The position numbers were made by a program, and so were the translations under genes. The notes beneath the pieces are model-generated. The model had not been told where the DNA came from, searched no databases, and saw only the letters and a list, made by a program, of their open reading frames with translations. From contig JBAYWC010000040.1 in the NCBI GenBank assembly GCA_041674265.1, positions 1 through 23,982 of the forward strand: 23,982 bases of DNA, given 5' to 3'. How positions within the stretch are numbered: position 1 is the stretch's first letter; each line of letters starts with the position of its first letter. This DNA comes from QYQL01 sp041674265. GTDB taxonomy: Bacteria > Verrucomicrobiota > Verrucomicrobiia > Chthoniobacterales > Terrimicrobiaceae. Shown here piece after piece: positions 22,756-23,982 of this stretch.

Positions 22756-23025
22756 ATGAACAAAGTAGAACTCGTCACATCAGTCCAAAAATCCCTCGGG
22801 TCCAGCAAAGCCGACGCCGAGCGCGCCGTGAATGCCGTCATTGACGGCGTCAAGCTGGGGATCAAAAAGACCAAGACCGTCCAGCTCATCGGCTTTGGAA
22901 CATTCAAGGTCGGCACCCGCAAGGCCCGCACCGGAGTGAACCCGAAGACCGGAGAGAAGATCAAAATCAAGGCCTCCAAGGTCGTGAAGTTTTCGGCCGG
23001 AAAGGCATTCAAAAGCACGCTGTAA
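22756..23025 (+). CDS. HU-family histone-like DNA-binding protein
   Basis: 89 residues, standard for HU/IHF. It is a dimeric nucleoid protein that bends DNA through two beta-ribbon arms. Visible parts are the N-terminal helices (MNKVELVTSVQKSLGSSKAD), GFGTFKV (46-52) and the arm ARTGVNPKTGEKIKI (57-71) with the intercalating Pro63. SKVVKFSAGKAFK closes the fold. The ATG at 22756 is the normal family start; no SD is present (leader CACAACCTC). It is monocistronic, 121 bp after PBP2, and ends in a strong terminator. Confidence 0.96.
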   Translation: MNKVELVTSVQKSLGSSKADAERAVNAVIDGVKLGIKKTKTVQLIGFGTFKVGTRKARTGVNPKTGEKIKIKASKVVKFSAGKAFKSTL

Positions 23026-23058
23026 AGCCTGCCGCCGCGAGGATTTCCCTCCCCAACC

Positions 23059-23103
23059 GAGAAAACCCGTTTCGTCGCAAGACGGGCGGGTTTTCTCATT
23101 TTT
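23059..23103 (+). terminator. HU terminator
   Basis: A perfect 11-bp stem, GAGAAAACCCG (23059-23069) with CGGGTTTTCTC (23087-23097), has an inner loop that can itself pair, followed by ATTTTT (23098-23103). It is a classic intrinsic terminator 34 bp after the HU stop codon. Confidence 0.9.
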
Positions 23104-23238
23104 CCCCGGGACGACCCGGGACATGCGACGAACATCCGACCCGGACAAGACCGTCCGCCGGGAGTATCGCCAACAGCATTTCCGAAACGGAAGACCGATC
23201 CGCCACAGGGGGATGTCATCCGTGGAGCAACCGCCCCA

Positions 23239-23400
23239 TCACGGTTGGCGGCCGGCCTGCTCGGCCAGGATGCCGGCGTCGACCCGTTCCGCCAGACGTT
23301 GGCGCACTGCGGGAGATTGGAGGTTGCGGTTGTCACCCGGGTTGGACACAAAGCCGAGATCGCAAAGGACGGACGGTCTTTTGTTGTTGCTCAGCAAAGA
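23239..23400 (-). pseudogene. C-terminal remnant of an N-acetylmuramoyl-L-alanine amidase
   Basis: Reading minus from about 23397 to the TGA at 23241-23239 gives LLSNNKRPSVLCDLGFVSNP followed by GDNRNLQSPAVRQRLAERVD and AGILAEQAGRQP. This matches the last ~50 residues of the Amidase_3 domain: R-P-x-VL-x-E/D-x-GF-x-SN, then L-x-S-P-x-x-RQ-x-LA, then a C-terminal helix. Upstream (above ~23400) the zinc-binding core is not present and the sequence becomes a tonB fragment on the other strand, so this is only a gene tail. The conserved catalytic Glu position of the E-x-GF motif is Asp here. Confidence 0.6.
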
Positions 23401-23470
23401 ACCCGGCGGCCGGATGTGGAAAGGGGAGCGACACGGAATCGGTGGTGATGCCGCCCGTGCCAGAAGATTC

Positions 23471-23893
23471 CCCCCCTTGCCTGACGTATTGCCTCCCGCT
23501 CCCCCGGTGGATCAACCTCCTCTGCTGACCGCCCCGGTGGCAGAGCGCCAACCGGAAACGCCCCCAGCCCCGGTGGAACCAGCCCCCACAGTTCCTCTCC
23601 CTTCCCCAAAGCCCGTGCCCGCGATCAAACCCGCCGCCGCCAAGCCCAGGGCCACCCCTCCGGGCGGGGCTGTCACCCTGGCAAAACCCGATGTTGCACG
23701 AAACCCTCCCCCCAAATATCCCGAGTTCGCCCGCCGGAATGGCTGGCAGGGCCATGTGATGGTGCGGGCCTCTGTGGATGCCTCCGGACGGGTGCGTTAT
23801 GTGACTGTGGCCCGCGCATCTGGCTATGCCGTGCTGGATCAGGCCGCCCTACAGGCCGTGCGGGGATGGCGGGAACGATGGTGTTGCGGGTGA
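23471..23893 (+). pseudogene. tonB fragment lacking both ends
   Basis: The frame reads a Pro-rich periplasmic linker (PPLPDVLPPAPPVDQPPLL and several more Pro/Lys blocks) and then a TonB C-terminal domain: NPPPKYPEFARRNGWQGHVM, VRASVDASGRVRYVTVARAS, GYAVLDQAALQAVRGWR. TonB couples the proton-motive force to outer-membrane receptors. The N-terminal membrane helix is missing; upstream of 23471 the sequence is amidase antisense. The domain also stops short: after GWR (about 23870) it should continue with a final strand (WRF-x-PA) but reads ERWCCG and stops at 23893, where transposase-like sequence begins. The product is therefore unlikely to work. Confidence 0.7.
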
Positions 23894-23982
23894 TGGTGGC
23901 CAGATCGTCCAGCAGGCTTTGGAAGGAATGGGCGGGCTGGGCGTCGGGGTTCGCTTGGTGCGGGCTTTGGCTTTTGCGGAGA
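23870..23982 (-). mobile_element. C-terminal fragment of a transposase entering from the right
   Basis: The minus-strand frame from the window edge (23981) reads AHSFQSLLDDLATITRNTIV followed by PAIP. This resembles the end of IS4/IS1634-type transposases, where a segment like LL-x-DLAT-x-T-RNT precedes the last ~25 residues. It joins the broken 3' end of the tonB fragment. The usual final residues of the transposase and an inverted repeat are not visible at the junction, so the insertion sequence is itself truncated. The identification rests on one motif. Confidence 0.45.

Noticed and set aside
23123..23470. Start of a full-length TonB protein at ATG 23123
   Set aside because: The first ~115 codons of that frame are arginine-rich and antisense to the amidase remnant; there is no membrane helix, so the true tonB start is missing.

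Overview
This window is a GC-rich bacterial chromosome segment (roughly 60% G+C by eye) made almost entirely of housekeeping and central-metabolism genes. The envelope genes point to a diderm: an exported PrxQ-type peroxiredoxin, a YkuD L,D-transpeptidase, a PBP2-like transpeptidase and a broken tonB. Together with sigma-54, short intergenic gaps and mostly weak Shine-Dalgarno (SD) sites, the gene styles suggest a member of the PVC group, most likely Verrucomicrobiota. That assignment is inference; there is no rRNA here to confirm it.

Layout. 1-290 is a scrambled end: the tail of a plus-strand gene, a row of hairpins with a terminator, and the first third of a lost esterase gene. 311-1333 (minus) is queE-queD for 7-deazaguanine (queuosine) precursor synthesis. 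1528-6237 (plus) is a tight four-gene sugar-acid operon: 2-hydroxyacid dehydrogenase, NADP-type 6-phosphogluconate dehydrogenase, Ldh2-family oxidoreductase and PfkB kinase. 6344-7000 is an exported SRPBCC-like protein. 7345-8706 is rpoN, preceded by a good match to a sigma-54 promoter. 8707-9006, between converging genes, holds a 105-bp nested inverted repeat. 9007-9968 (minus) is a LOG-family gene with a frameshift near its 5' end. 10080-14072 (minus) is the chaperone block dnaK-groES-groEL. 14264-14776 (minus) is the peroxiredoxin, divergent from a TPR membrane protein (14775-16154). 16295-18029 is a GT4 glycosyltransferase overlapping trmB, which converges on and overlaps the L,D-transpeptidase (18016-18669). 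18820-19836 is a second, NAD-type 6-phosphogluconate dehydrogenase; 19837-19974 is a dead Phd-type antitoxin; 20018-20683 (minus) is KDPG aldolase. 20775-22634 is PBP2 and 22756-23025 is an HU protein with a strong terminator. From 23104 to the end is a gene graveyard: amidase C-terminus (minus), tonB fragment (plus) and the C-terminal part of a transposase (minus).

How it fits together. The four-gene operon, the second 6PGDH and KDPG aldolase make a sugar-acid theme (gluconate, 2-ketogluconate or uronate breakdown into the pentose-phosphate and Entner-Doudoroff routes). The esterase stub would fit plant-polysaccharide use but is dead. No clear defence island, CRISPR array, complete mobile element or obviously new multi-gene system is visible. 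The most interesting signals are regulatory or structural: the putative sigma-54 promoter of rpoN, the nested palindrome at 8785-8889, the perfect 14-bp palindrome in the dnaK leader, the compensatory tandem hairpins at the left edge, and several decayed genes at intergene junctions.
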